Source: Saccharopolyspora gregorii (GTDB taxonomy: Bacteria; Actinomycetota; Actinomycetes; Mycobacteriales; Pseudonocardiaceae). Taken from it: 64,000 bases of DNA. Below, in pieces: positions 52,876-61,227 of this stretch (position 1 is its first letter; each line of letters begins with the position of its first letter). The DNA lies in assembly GCF_024734405.1 (NCBI RefSeq), contig NZ_CP059556.1, positions 372,001 to 436,000 of the forward strand, given 5' to 3'. The position numbers and the translations under genes are program-made. The notes below the pieces were generated by a model. The model saw nothing but the letters and a program-made list of their open reading frames with translations. It was not told the origin of the DNA and searched no databases.

Positions 52876-53739
52876 TCAGCACTTCCCGCTCTCCTCGGCC
52901 GTCGAGGAGTTCCGGGCCGCCGCGGAGTTCTGCGCTCCCGCGGTGCACACGAGCTCCAGCGACGGCCGCTTCGGTCCGCGGCCGTCCCCGCTGGAACGCC
53001 CGCGCAGCCGGCGCACGATCCACGGCGCCAGGTGCTCCCGGGCCCACTGGATGTCCTCGGCCCGCTGCACCCGCCACGGGCGGGTCGGCAGCTCCGGCCA
53101 CGGGGCGCGCCAGTCCTGGTCGACCGCCACGCCCAGCGCCTCGCAGGCCCGCAGCGCCACCCGGCGGTGGCCCTCCGCGGACAGGTGCAGCCGGTCCTCG
53201 CTCCACGCGCGCTGGTCCTTCAGCACCCGCATCGACCACAGGTCGACCACGAAGCAGCCGTGCTTGTCCGCGATCGCCCGCAAGTGCGCGTTGTACGTGC
53301 CGACCTTGCCGCGCACCCGCCGCAGCACCGGCGTCGTCGAGGTGTCGAACCCGGTGCCGATCAACACGTCCGCGCCGGTCGCGCGCAGCCGCGTCACCGC
53401 GTCGTCGAAGATCGCGGCGAGCTCGTCCGGGTCGCCGCCGGGCCGGATGATGTCGTTGCCGCCGCCGACGAGCGAGACCAGCGCGGGCCGCAGCTCCAGG
53501 GCCTGCGGCACCTGGGTCTCGACGATCTGGCGCAGCAGCTTGCCGCGCACCGCCAGGTTCGCGTACCGCAGCTCGGGCTCCCGGGTCGTCAGGTGCTCGG
53601 CCAGCCGGTCGGCCCATCCGCGGAAGCCACCGCCCGGAGCCGGGTCGGCGATCCCCTCGGTGAAGCTGTCGCCCAACGCGGCGAAGCTGGCCCAGCTCGC
53701 CCGCCGTGCTCCGCCGCCCATGTGCTCCCGGCCGTTCAT
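52876..53739 (-). CDS. SGNH/GDSL-family hydrolase
   Basis: The product is 287 aa from the ATG at 53739, preceded by GGAGGAGG; the frame is open upstream. Catalytic blocks are ALGDSFTEG (block I Ser), AVRGKLLRQI (block II Gly), GGGNDI (block III Asn) and EDRLHLSAEGH (block V Asp/His). There is no signal peptide, so it is probably cytoplasmic. The substrate, an ester of a lipid or carbohydrate, is unknown. Confidence 0.9.
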   Translation of the reverse strand: MNGREHMGGGARRASWASFAALGDSFTEGIADPAPGGGFRGWADRLAEHLTTREPELRYANLAVRGKLLRQIVETQVPQALELRPALVSLVGGGNDIIRPGGDPDELAAIFDDAVTRLRATGADVLIGTGFDTSTTPVLRRVRGKVGTYNAHLRAIADKHGCFVVDLWSMRVLKDQRAWSEDRLHLSAEGHRRVALRACEALGVAVDQDWRAPWPELPTRPWRVQRAEDIQWAREHLAPWIVRRLRGRSSGDGRGPKRPSLELVCTAGAQNSAAARNSSTAEESGKC

Positions 53740-54053
53740 CGGCCCTCCTCCTGCGCTGTTCGATTCGCCAGAGGACACAGTGGTCCTCCGATCGCGACCT
53801 ACGCCACCGTCGGTTGCGGCCGAAGTGAGTAACGGCACTCGAATGTTCCGATTTTATTCCGCACCGGTGCACTGCGTTCCGAGTCGATGAACCCGCCGGA
53901 CGTGCGATGCGCCGCACCTTGCCGAACGGGACCGATCGATGCCACGCGCGTGCACCCGCGGGAATGGAGGTGGCTTGCCGGGAAACCACCGTACGCCTCG
54001 AACGCGACTGCTAATGTCGCTCGGCGGTAGCAGAAGCAACGAGGGGGCTCGTG
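53740..54053. other. Divergent intergenic region, relatively A+T-rich in part
   Basis: About 310 bp between the SGNH gene and the small ORF. It contains the palindrome at 53771, an A+T-richer patch near 53850 and a TAATGT hexamer (54012-54017) that could be a -10 for the rightward genes. No gene was recognised. Confidence 0.4.
53771..53788. promoter_or_regulatory. Palindrome upstream of the SGNH hydrolase gene
   Basis: GAGGACACAGTGGTCCTC has perfect 6-bp arms around a 6-nt centre, 31 bp upstream of the minus-strand SGNH start. Confidence 0.3.
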
Positions 54054-54176
54054 ATGTCGCGATCGACGCAGGTGACGCCCCTGCGCGCGGCGGGGGACGA
54101 CGTCGCCGCAGGGCTCCGCACCGCGAGGTACCGGTCGGTCGAGACCGGCGCCGCGACCCGGACCGCAGGTGCGTGA
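54054..54176 (+). CDS. Small ORF upstream of the proline-rich protein gene
   Basis: The ORF is 40 codons from an ATG preceded by GAGGGGGC. It begins MSRSTQVTPLRAAGDD and ends EAT-type polar residues then a stop that overlaps a possible GTG start of the next frame. I recognise no family. It may be a leader peptide or chance; placement directly after TAATGT favours some role. Confidence 0.3.
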   Translation: MSRSTQVTPLRAAGDDVAAGLRTARYRSVETGAATRTAGA

Positions 54177-54288
54177 GCGGGAACGACGGCCGGACCGGGA
54201 ACGTCCGAACGACGCGCGCCGCACCGGTGCCGAACGTCCGGGCGAGGGGCCCGCGGCGGCCGAAGTGCATCCGAGAGCTGGGGGAGAA

Positions 54289-57213
54289 GTGACGTCACCG
54301 CACGACCCGGCGGCGCCGGGACCAGCGGGCCGGCCGCTGCCCGCCGCGCCGCGCCGGGCGCCCGACCCGGGAACCGGTGTCCGGCACCCGGCCGCGCCGC
54401 GCGATGCCGAACCCGGCGAACCCGTCCGCAGGCCCGGCAGGCCCGCGCCCGGCGTCGCCACCCGGCGCCCCGCCCCGGCGCGGCCCGCGAGCGCGCCCGG
54501 CGGTGCCCGGCTCGGCGGCGAACTCGGCCCGGACGCCGCTTTCCGCAGCGAACCGCAGATGTCCGAATTCGCCGCGCGCGCGGCGGAGGAATCCTTCTCC
54601 GCCGGGGAGACCGTCATTTCCGGCGAATCGCTCGTTCCCGGAGAATTCCACTATTCCGAATCCGTTCTCGGTGGTGACCACCTGATGTCCGGAGAATTCC
54701 GGGAGTCCGGTGCGCGGACTCCGCACGACGACGCCGGCTCACCCGGCCGCGACCACCCGGTCGGGGCCGTCGCTGCGCGCGGTGACGGTTCCCGGGGCGG
54801 TGCGGACCGCAGACCCGCACCGGACCTGCACCGCGCGGGCGATCTACAGGCCTCGGGCGAGCTGCCGCTGCCCGGCGGCGCAGCCGAACCGGGCGGTCCG
54901 CGGTCCGGTGGCAGGCACGACTCCGGTCGGCTGCCGCGGCCGGACGGCCCCGCCGAACGACCGGGTCCGCCGCCGCTGTCCGGCAGGCTCCCGGAGCCGC
55001 CGCCGGGCACCTCCGGTGAACCGCTGGCGCGGGGGGAGCTCAACCCGGAACCACGCCCGGAGGGCGCGCGCCGCCCGGCCGCCCGGCCGGGCCGGTTCGA
55101 CCTGCGCTCCGAGTTCGCGGCGTTGGCCGCCGAACCCGACCCCTTCGTGCTCTGGGACCGGATCGGGCAGCTCGGCGACCGGTTCGCGCACGCGCGCCGC
55201 GGCCCCGCGCCGCGACCGCGGCCCGGCCAGCCGGAACGACCCGACCCCGCCGCGGGCACCTCGGCGCTCTCCGGTGAGCTGGGTGGACTCGCCGAGCAGC
55301 CGGCCGCCGACGAGCCGCGCGCGCAGGGGCGGCCCGCCGGGTTCTCCGGGCCGCTGAGCGGTTCGCTCCCGCAACCCGAGGCGCCGGAGCAGGACGGGCC
55401 GTCCGAGCAGCGGTCCGACGAGGCGCCGCTCGACGCCGACGGGTTCGACGCCGACCGGTCCGAGCAGTCCGAGCGGTCCGAGCAGCTCCCGCCCGCGTCG
55501 CCGGAGCAGCCCGGGGCGCGTCCGTCCGGGCCGCCGCCGACCGGTCGCGGACCGGAACAGGCCGCCGCGGTGCGCCCGGACGGGCCGGCCTCCGGGCAGC
55601 TCCCGCTGCCCGAGCCGCCCCGGACCGGTGGGGAGCCGGTTCCGCCGCACCTGCTCGACGCGTCCGCTCCCGCGCAGCCCGGGCCGCCTCCGGGAGGCCC
55701 GGTTCCGGGCCCGCCGCCCGCCGGTCCGCCGGTGCCGCCCGAGCAGGCCCGGCGCAGGCACGCGTCCGGGCCGCTGCTGCGGCAGGCGCCGCCGCACCCC
55801 GGCCAGCCGCAGCCGGGCCGTCCCGGGCCGACTCCGTCCGGGCAGCTCCAGCCGGGCCAGCAGCAGCCCGGCCAGCCCCAACCGGGTCAGCCGCAGCCCG
55901 CTCAGCCGCAATCCGGCCAACCCCGGTTCGGGCCGCCGCAACCGGCTCCGGGCAGGCAGGGTCCGCCCGCGCCACCGCCCGGACCGGGCAGGCCGGTCCC
56001 GCCGCCGGGGCCGCCCCAGCCCGGTCCGGTCGATCGCGGCCGTCCGCAGCCGGGCGGGTTCCAGCAGGCCGCTCCCGACCAGCCCGCGCCGCCGGACCTG
56101 TTCGAGCTGCCCGAGGCTCCCGCCGCGCCGGGCGGCCTGATCGGCCCGCCCGCCGAGTTCGAGCAGCCGCAGCGCCCCGGGCCGCCGCCCGCCGGTCGGC
56201 CCGGCACAGCGCCGGAACCGCCCGCGGGACGCTCGTGGACGGGTGGACCCGCCGGGGACCTCGCGTCCCCGCCGGGCGGTGCCGATCCGCAGTCCGCGCC
56301 GCACGGGATTCCGCAGCCGCAGCAGCTCGCCCCGCCGCACGGGACCGGCCCGGTGCGGCAGCCGCGTCCGGAGCAGGGGCCGCCGCCCGAGTCCGGCGCC
56401 CCGCTGCCGCCGGCACCCGAGCAGGCCGCACCTGCGCCGGGTGCTCCGGTCCCGCCGCGTGCGGAGCCGGGCCAGCCGCGTCCCGAGCAGGGGCCGCCAG
56501 GGCCCCAGCCGCCCGGACCGGAGCAGGCTTCGCCGCCGCACGGCACTCCGCTGCCCCCAGCGCCTGCGGGGCCGCCTCCAGCGCAGGCGGGCTCGCCGTC
56601 CGGCCCGGCGGGCGCACCTCCGGTCCCAGCGGGCCCGCCACCGGCGCCGGAGGGCGTGCCACCGGTGCCGGAGGCAGGGCCCCGGCCGGGCATGCCGCCG
56701 CACGGGGCCCCGCCGCCGCAGGCGCCCTCGCCCCAGGGACCGCTGCCCGGTGCTGCGGCGCGACCTCCGATGCCACCCCGGCAACCGGAGCCGCGCCCCG
56801 AGCCCTCGCGCCCGGCCGAGCAGCACCGCCCCGAGCAGCAGCGCCCCGAGCCACCGCGACCCGTCGAGCAGCAGGAGAGCCCGCGCCCCGAACCACCGCG
56901 TCCGGTGCCGCAGCCCGACCGGTTCGAATCCCGCCCCGACGGCGGCTTCGGCCCGATGAGCTCGCGGGCGCGCTCCTCCAGCCAGCGGCCCGCCCGCCGC
57001 AGCTCCTGGGCGGCGGTCGACGAGGTCCAGCACGAGTCGCGCGAGCGGGAGTTCAGCACCGGCGGCTACCGCCCGGGCGAGCTGGACGAGGGCAACCGCG
57101 GCCCGCAGTTCCTGCTCGAAGCCGACGACGTCTACGACGACGAGTACGGCGGCGGCCGCTTGGTGGCGCCGCCGGTGCTCGGCGAAGCGCCGCCGGGGTA
57201 CCGCGACTTCTGA
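54289..57213 (+). CDS. Very long proline-rich, low-complexity protein
   Basis: The product is 974 aa from the GTG at 54289, preceded by GGGGAG; a GTG at 54169 is an alternative start. Almost all of it is predicted to be disordered and is rich in Pro, Gly, Gln, Ala and Glu, with tracts such as PQPGQPQPAQPQ. A short motif SGxL/F recurs through the first 500 residues (MSGEF, ASGELPLP, LSGRLPEP, LSGELGG, ASGQLPLPEP). The last 100 residues are less repetitive (FGPMSSRARSS, QFLLEADDVYDDEYGGG) and may be the conserved part. No signal peptide or membrane helix is seen. It precedes espG by 64 bp. Confidence 0.7.
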   Translation: MTSPHDPAAPGPAGRPLPAAPRRAPDPGTGVRHPAAPRDAEPGEPVRRPGRPAPGVATRRPAPARPASAPGGARLGGELGPDAAFRSEPQMSEFAARAAEESFSAGETVISGESLVPGEFHYSESVLGGDHLMSGEFRESGARTPHDDAGSPGRDHPVGAVAARGDGSRGGADRRPAPDLHRAGDLQASGELPLPGGAAEPGGPRSGGRHDSGRLPRPDGPAERPGPPPLSGRLPEPPPGTSGEPLARGELNPEPRPEGARRPAARPGRFDLRSEFAALAAEPDPFVLWDRIGQLGDRFAHARRGPAPRPRPGQPERPDPAAGTSALSGELGGLAEQPAADEPRAQGRPAGFSGPLSGSLPQPEAPEQDGPSEQRSDEAPLDADGFDADRSEQSERSEQLPPASPEQPGARPSGPPPTGRGPEQAAAVRPDGPASGQLPLPEPPRTGGEPVPPHLLDASAPAQPGPPPGGPVPGPPPAGPPVPPEQARRRHASGPLLRQAPPHPGQPQPGRPGPTPSGQLQPGQQQPGQPQPGQPQPAQPQSGQPRFGPPQPAPGRQGPPAPPPGPGRPVPPPGPPQPGPVDRGRPQPGGFQQAAPDQPAPPDLFELPEAPAAPGGLIGPPAEFEQPQRPGPPPAGRPGTAPEPPAGRSWTGGPAGDLASPPGGADPQSAPHGIPQPQQLAPPHGTGPVRQPRPEQGPPPESGAPLPPAPEQAAPAPGAPVPPRAEPGQPRPEQGPPGPQPPGPEQASPPHGTPLPPAPAGPPPAQAGSPSGPAGAPPVPAGPPPAPEGVPPVPEAGPRPGMPPHGAPPPQAPSPQGPLPGAAARPPMPPRQPEPRPEPSRPAEQHRPEQQRPEPPRPVEQQESPRPEPPRPVPQPDRFESRPDGGFGPMSSRARSSSQRPARRSSWAAVDEVQHESREREFSTGGYRPGELDEGNRGPQFLLEADDVYDDEYGGGRLVAPPVLGEAPPGYRDF

Positions 57214-57277
57214 GGAGCACCGAGCTCCGATCCCTGACCGGCGGGCTCCGCACCGAGCCCGCCGCACCGAAGGTGAG

Positions 57278-57988
57278 ATGCGACAGCCGATGGTCGACAC
57301 GATCGCCCTCTCGCTGCCCGCCGTGGACGTCCTCGGCGAGCAGCTCAACCTGGACGTCCGGCAGTACCCGTTCGAACTGTCCCGGCCGGAGGAGTCCGCC
57401 GACGAACGGGCCCGGCTGGTGCGGCAGGTGTGGGGCGAGCTGGAAGCCGCCGGGCTCGCCGCCGACGGCAGGCCCGAACCGGAGGTGGAGGACGCGCTGT
57501 ACCTGCTGTGCGGGTCCGAGGTGTCCATCGCCGCGGCCGGGTTGCTCGACGTGCGCACGGGGCAGCGGCTGGCGGCCCGCGTGGTCGCCACCGGTGAGGT
57601 CGGGGTGGTGGGCGTGCTCGACGGGCGCGGGCTGCGGCTGGACTTCCTCGACCCGCACGACCTGCCGGAGGTGTGCGCCGACCTGCTGCCGCAGGCGCCG
57701 ACGCCGCCGGGCGAGCCGGTGCGGGCGGAGCGGACCGCGCACTCCCGGGCGCTGGAGGAGATCACCTCGCGGCACCGCTACCGGATCGGGCACTTCCAGG
57801 TCTCGGGTGGTGAACGCCGCGGCGGAGAGCCGGCCGGGCTGGCCTGGTTCGACAACGACCTGGGCCGGTTCACGCTGCTCGGCGAGACCACGCCGGACGG
57901 TCGCGACGTGCTGACCTGCGCGCCCGCCGACCGGGCGGCCGTCGCCGAGCGCCTGTCCGAGCAGCTCTCCCGCCTGGCCCGCGCCTGA
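57278..57988 (+). CDS. ESX secretion-associated protein EspG family
   Basis: The product is 236 aa. The pattern MVDTIALSLPAVDVLGEQLNL, LDVRTGQRLAARVVA, GRGLRLDFLDPHDL and a C-terminal WFDNDLGRFTLL fits the EspG family. EspG proteins are cytosolic chaperones that bind PE/PPE-type substrates of type VII secretion. No PPE, Esx or Ecc gene is in this window. The only neighbour in the same direction upstream is the proline-rich protein, a possible client. Confidence 0.82.
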   Translation: MRQPMVDTIALSLPAVDVLGEQLNLDVRQYPFELSRPEESADERARLVRQVWGELEAAGLAADGRPEPEVEDALYLLCGSEVSIAAAGLLDVRTGQRLAARVVATGEVGVVGVLDGRGLRLDFLDPHDLPEVCADLLPQAPTPPGEPVRAERTAHSRALEEITSRHRYRIGHFQVSGGERRGGEPAGLAWFDNDLGRFTLLGETTPDGRDVLTCAPADRAAVAERLSEQLSRLARA

Positions 57989-58237
57989 CGCCCGGCGCGA
58001 AACGGTCCGGTTCGTCCCGAATCCGGTGGCCGTTGTTGTGACATGATCGAGTGCGAGCTGACTGCCGACCGGCACGCCCGGAACCTCCGCGGACGCCGAC
58101 CCGACCGCGCGGCCCCCACCACCGCGAACGAGCTGGAAGGCAGGCATTCGAGCCGCACGTCCCCGCCTGTGATTCGCATCCGCCGGAAGGCCGGTGGGTG
58201 CGTCGGCGGCCTCCGGTGCGGCAGGCTGGAGAGCGTG

Positions 58238-58948
58238 ATGCAGGATCGGCAGACGGGGCAGGCGCGGACCGGCCCGGAAGACGGCGGGCCGGAGATCTCG
58301 GGGACCGGCGAACGGTCCGAGCAGGATTCGCTGATGGGGCTGCTCGGCGGCCGCACCAGCGCGTTGGACGCGAGCCTGCCGCCGGTGGCGTTCGGCCTCG
58401 GCTGGTGGCTCGGCGGCGAATCGATCCTCGCCGGTGGCGCGGCGGCCGTCGGCGTCGGCGCCGTGCTCGGGGTGTGGCGGCTGCGCGGGGGCGACCGGCC
58501 GCTGGCGGTGCTGGTCAGCCTGCTCGCGGTGCTGCTCGGCGCGGTGATCGCGCTCTACACCGGCAACGCCGCGGACTTCTTCCTGGCGCGGCTGGTCACC
58601 AACGCGGTCAGCGCGCTGATGTGGATGGTGAGCATCGCCGCCCGCTGGCCGCTGCTGGGCGTCATCGTCGGCGCGGTGCTGGGGCAGGGGAAGCGGTGGC
58701 GGCGGGATCCGGCGCTGCTGCGCGGCTACGGCCTGGCCAGCTGGGTGTGGGTCGGGCAGTACGCGGTGCGGCTGCTGGTGTTCATCCCGTTGTGGCTGGC
58801 CGATGCGGTGCTGGCGCTCAGCGCGGCGCAGGCCGTCCTGACCTGGCCGCTGGTGGCGCTGTGCATCGCGGGCAGCTGGTGGGTGCTGCGGAAGGCCCTG
58901 CCCTCCGATCACCCCGGGCTCCGGCATCCGCGGGTCGCCCAGGGGTGA
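58238..58948 (+). CDS. DUF3159 membrane protein
   Basis: The product is 236 aa from the ATG at 58238, preceded by GGAGAG; the frame is open upstream. About six membrane helices follow a polar N-terminus of 35 residues. PPVAFGLGWWLGG, the polar loop GQGKRWRRDPALLRGYGLASWVW and the C-terminal WPLVALCIAGSWWVLRKALP fit the actinobacterial DUF3159 family. Function unknown. Its stop lies within a mosaic repeat. Confidence 0.78.
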   Translation: MQDRQTGQARTGPEDGGPEISGTGERSEQDSLMGLLGGRTSALDASLPPVAFGLGWWLGGESILAGGAAAVGVGAVLGVWRLRGGDRPLAVLVSLLAVLLGAVIALYTGNAADFFLARLVTNAVSALMWMVSIAARWPLLGVIVGAVLGQGKRWRRDPALLRGYGLASWVWVGQYAVRLLVFIPLWLADAVLALSAAQAVLTWPLVALCIAGSWWVLRKALPSDHPGLRHPRVAQG

Positions 58949-59006
58949 GGTTCCGCCGCCCGCCGCCCTGGGTCCGCTGAGAACCCGTGGCGGAGCGGCC
59001 CCGCCA
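58943..59006. repeat. Mosaic inverted-repeat intergenic element, copy C
   Basis: It contains TGAGGTTCCGCC, the reverse complement of the left edge of copies A and B, then CCGCTGAGAACCCG as in copy A. A GTGGCGG/CCGCCAC hairpin follows (58987-59007). It again sits between two convergent genes. Confidence 0.5.
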
Positions 59007-59064
59007 CCGCCGCGCGACCGCGCGCACGGCCGTCCAGGGCCGTCGGCGGGATCGAACCCGCTGC

Positions 59065-60012
59065 TCAGATCTCCGGGTAGCGGGGTGGCTCGCCGGTCAG
59101 GTCCAGGGCGGCCAGCCAGGCGGCTCCGGCGGCGCCCGGCCCCGCCGCGGGCAGCGGCACCCCGGGCAGCCGAGCGGCGAGTTCGGCGCGCAGCGCGGTG
59201 CCGACCGGGTTCCCGTCCGCGGTGAGGCCGCCGGCGAGCACGACCGGCCCGGTGTCCCGCCGCGCTCGCACGGCCGTGTCGGCGAGTTCGGCCGCGGCTC
59301 GCGCCACGATCCCGGACCCGGCGCCGCCCGCCGCGCAGTCGGCGGTGACCAGCGGTGCCAGTTCGGCGAGCCGGATCGGCGCGGCCCCGTTCACCGCGGT
59401 GATCAGCCGCTTGCGCAGTGCAGGCGGATCGCCCGCGGTGTCGCCGAGCACCTGCTCCAGCACGGCCCGGGCGAGCCCGGTGCCCGGCACTTCGCCCCGG
59501 TCGGTGGTGCGCAGCGCGTGCCGCACCGCTTCCCGGCCGAGCCAGAACGCCGAGCCCTCGTCGCCGAGCAGCCAGCCGTGCCCGCCCGCGACCGCCACTT
59601 CGCGGCGGTCCTCGATGCGGGCCGCGATGGCCCCGGTGCCCGCGATGAGCACGGTGCCGTCGGCGGCGCCGGTCCCGGCGGCGAACGCCACCTCGCAGTC
59701 GCTGACCACCCGCACCGGGCAGTCCAGCCCGAGGGACTTCCAGCCGTCCTCGAACAGCCCGGCCACCCGCGGGTCGGTCATCGCGCTCACCCCGGCCATG
59801 CCGAGCACCGCCGACCGCACGGCCGCGCCGTCGAGCCCGTCGAGCGCGGCGCGGGCGGCTGCCCCGACCTGCGCGACGGCCTGCTCCGGGGGGTGCGAGT
59901 TCGGGTTGCCGCCACCGGCGGACCCGCTGCCGAGCACCCGGCCGCCCAGGTCGCCGACCTGGGCGCGGCTGGACGTGCCGCCGATGTCGAGGCCGAGCAC
60001 CAACTCCCGCAT
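59065..60012 (-). CDS. N-acetylglucosamine kinase-like (BadF/BadG/BcrA/BcrD ATPase family)
   Basis: The product is 315 aa from the ATG at 60012; the frame is open upstream. ASKHA-fold motifs are visible: phosphate-1 LGLDIGGTSSRAQV, the sugar/adenosine segments VSDCEVAFAAG and LIAGTGAIAA, and the adenosine motif VVLAGGLTADGNPV. GHGWLLGDEGSAFWLGREA is typical of GlcNAc/glucosamine kinases of this group. It is near the DasR gene and a dre-controlled SIS gene, consistent with amino-sugar use. No dre was seen at its own promoter. Confidence 0.85.
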   Translation of the reverse strand: MRELVLGLDIGGTSSRAQVGDLGGRVLGSGSAGGGNPNSHPPEQAVAQVGAAARAALDGLDGAAVRSAVLGMAGVSAMTDPRVAGLFEDGWKSLGLDCPVRVVSDCEVAFAAGTGAADGTVLIAGTGAIAARIEDRREVAVAGGHGWLLGDEGSAFWLGREAVRHALRTTDRGEVPGTGLARAVLEQVLGDTAGDPPALRKRLITAVNGAAPIRLAELAPLVTADCAAGGAGSGIVARAAAELADTAVRARRDTGPVVLAGGLTADGNPVGTALRAELAARLPGVPLPAAGPGAAGAAWLAALDLTGEPPRYPEI

Positions 60013-60128
60013 CCGTCCGTTGTACCGCAGCGGGCGGGAGCGGGAAGCCCGCCCGCCCCGAGGTCCCCGCGGGGCGGCGAGCACACTGTGGGGCTGATCG
60101 CCGGGAGCCGGGGAAGGACGAGCGAGCG

Positions 60129-60968
60129 ATGACCGTCGACGCGCACCACCACCTGTGGGACATCGACGTCCGGGACCAGCCGTGGATCACCGGACCCGAG
60201 ATGGAACCGCTGCGCCGCGATTTCCGGCCGGCGGACCTGGCGCAGGCCGTCCGCGGCACCTCGGTGGACACCACCGTGCTGGTGCAGACCGCGACGGATC
60301 CGGAGGAGACGCCCGAGATGCTGGTGCTGGCCGATTCGGCGCAGTGCATCGGCGCCGTCGTCGGCTGGGTGGACCTGACCGCGCGCACCGCGCGGGAGCA
60401 GCTGGGGCCGCTGCTGTCGCACCCGGCGGGCCGGTGGCTGCGCGGTCTGCGGCACCGGGTGGAGGCCGAGCCGGACGTGGACTGGATGGTCCGGCCGGAC
60501 GTGCTGCGCGCGCTCGCCGCCGTGGAGGACGCGGGGCTGCTGTTCGAGGTGGTGGCGCGGCCGGAGCAGCTGCCCGCGGTGCTCAAGGCGGCGGGCGAGT
60601 TCCCGCAGCTGACCTTCGTGCTGGACCACTGCGGCAGGCCGCCGGTGGGCGGGGACCCGGAAGGCTGGGCGGCGCCGGTGCGCAAGCTCGCCGAGCATCC
60701 GAACGTGGTGTGCAAGCTGTCCGGCCTGGCGACCGCCGCCGGGTGGGGCCGCGAACCCGACGTGGACCGGCTGCGGCCCTGGGTGGACGTGGTGCTGGAG
60801 GCGTTCGGCCCGGGCCGGTTGATGTTCGGGTCGGACTGGCCGGTGTGCCTGCTGTCGGCGTCGTACCGCGAGGTGCTGGAGCTGACGTCGCGGTTGCTGG
60901 ACGGCCTGTCGAAGCACGAGCGGGCCGCGATCTTCGACGGCACGGCCCGCGAGGTCTACGAGCTCTGA
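60129..60968 (+). CDS. Amidohydrolase-family TIM-barrel metal hydrolase
   Basis: The product is 279 aa. The metal-site start VDAHHHLWDID, the strand with FVLDHCGRPPVGG and the C-terminal FGSDWPVCLLS place it with 2-pyrone-4,6-dicarboxylate lactonase / L-fuconolactonase-type amidohydrolases. The natural substrate is probably a sugar lactone or similar. It diverges from the kinase gene across 116 bp, so they may share control. Confidence 0.88.
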   Translation: MTVDAHHHLWDIDVRDQPWITGPEMEPLRRDFRPADLAQAVRGTSVDTTVLVQTATDPEETPEMLVLADSAQCIGAVVGWVDLTARTAREQLGPLLSHPAGRWLRGLRHRVEAEPDVDWMVRPDVLRALAAVEDAGLLFEVVARPEQLPAVLKAAGEFPQLTFVLDHCGRPPVGGDPEGWAAPVRKLAEHPNVVCKLSGLATAAGWGREPDVDRLRPWVDVVLEAFGPGRLMFGSDWPVCLLSASYREVLELTSRLLDGLSKHERAAIFDGTAREVYEL

Positions 60969-61080
60969 CCCGTGCGCGGCGGTGGTCTCGGAAGGGGATC
61001 TTCGACGCATCCCGGGCAACCGCGTTTTTCCCGGCCCGGAACGGTGGTCATTTCTGACCCGTTCGGCGTAATCTGACGCT

Positions 61081-61114
61081 GCCCGCCTCACCCCGCCCCC
61101 TCGGTGAGGCGGGC
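61081..61114. terminator. Hairpin terminator between convergent amidohydrolase and SIS genes
   Basis: GCCCGCCTCACC (61081-61092) pairs perfectly with GGTGAGGCGGGC (61103-61114) across a 10-nt loop. It is followed by TTCTAAT on the plus strand. It lies 112 bp after the amidohydrolase stop. Confidence 0.75.
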
Positions 61115-61227
61115 TTCTAATGTTCCGGCCGGACCCCGCCGACGCAGGCGTTTCCCCGCGCGGCACCGAACGTGCTGGTCTCGGCACCGCGCGGAGCGGG
61201 CGTCGGCGGGTTCGCCCGAACAGACGA

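Noticed and set aside
42220-53847. A 14-base match GGCACTCGAATGTT in two intergenic regions (42220 and 53834)
   Set aside because: By a simple count several 14-base matches are expected by chance in 64 kb, more with biased composition. There is no extended similarity or shared promoter geometry.
57053-60943. Very long minus-strand open frame of 1296 codons
   Set aside because: It runs antisense to EspG, DUF3159 and the kinase and amidohydrolase genes, has an Arg/Ala/Gly/Pro shadow composition and no motifs. Long antisense frames are expected at this GC content.
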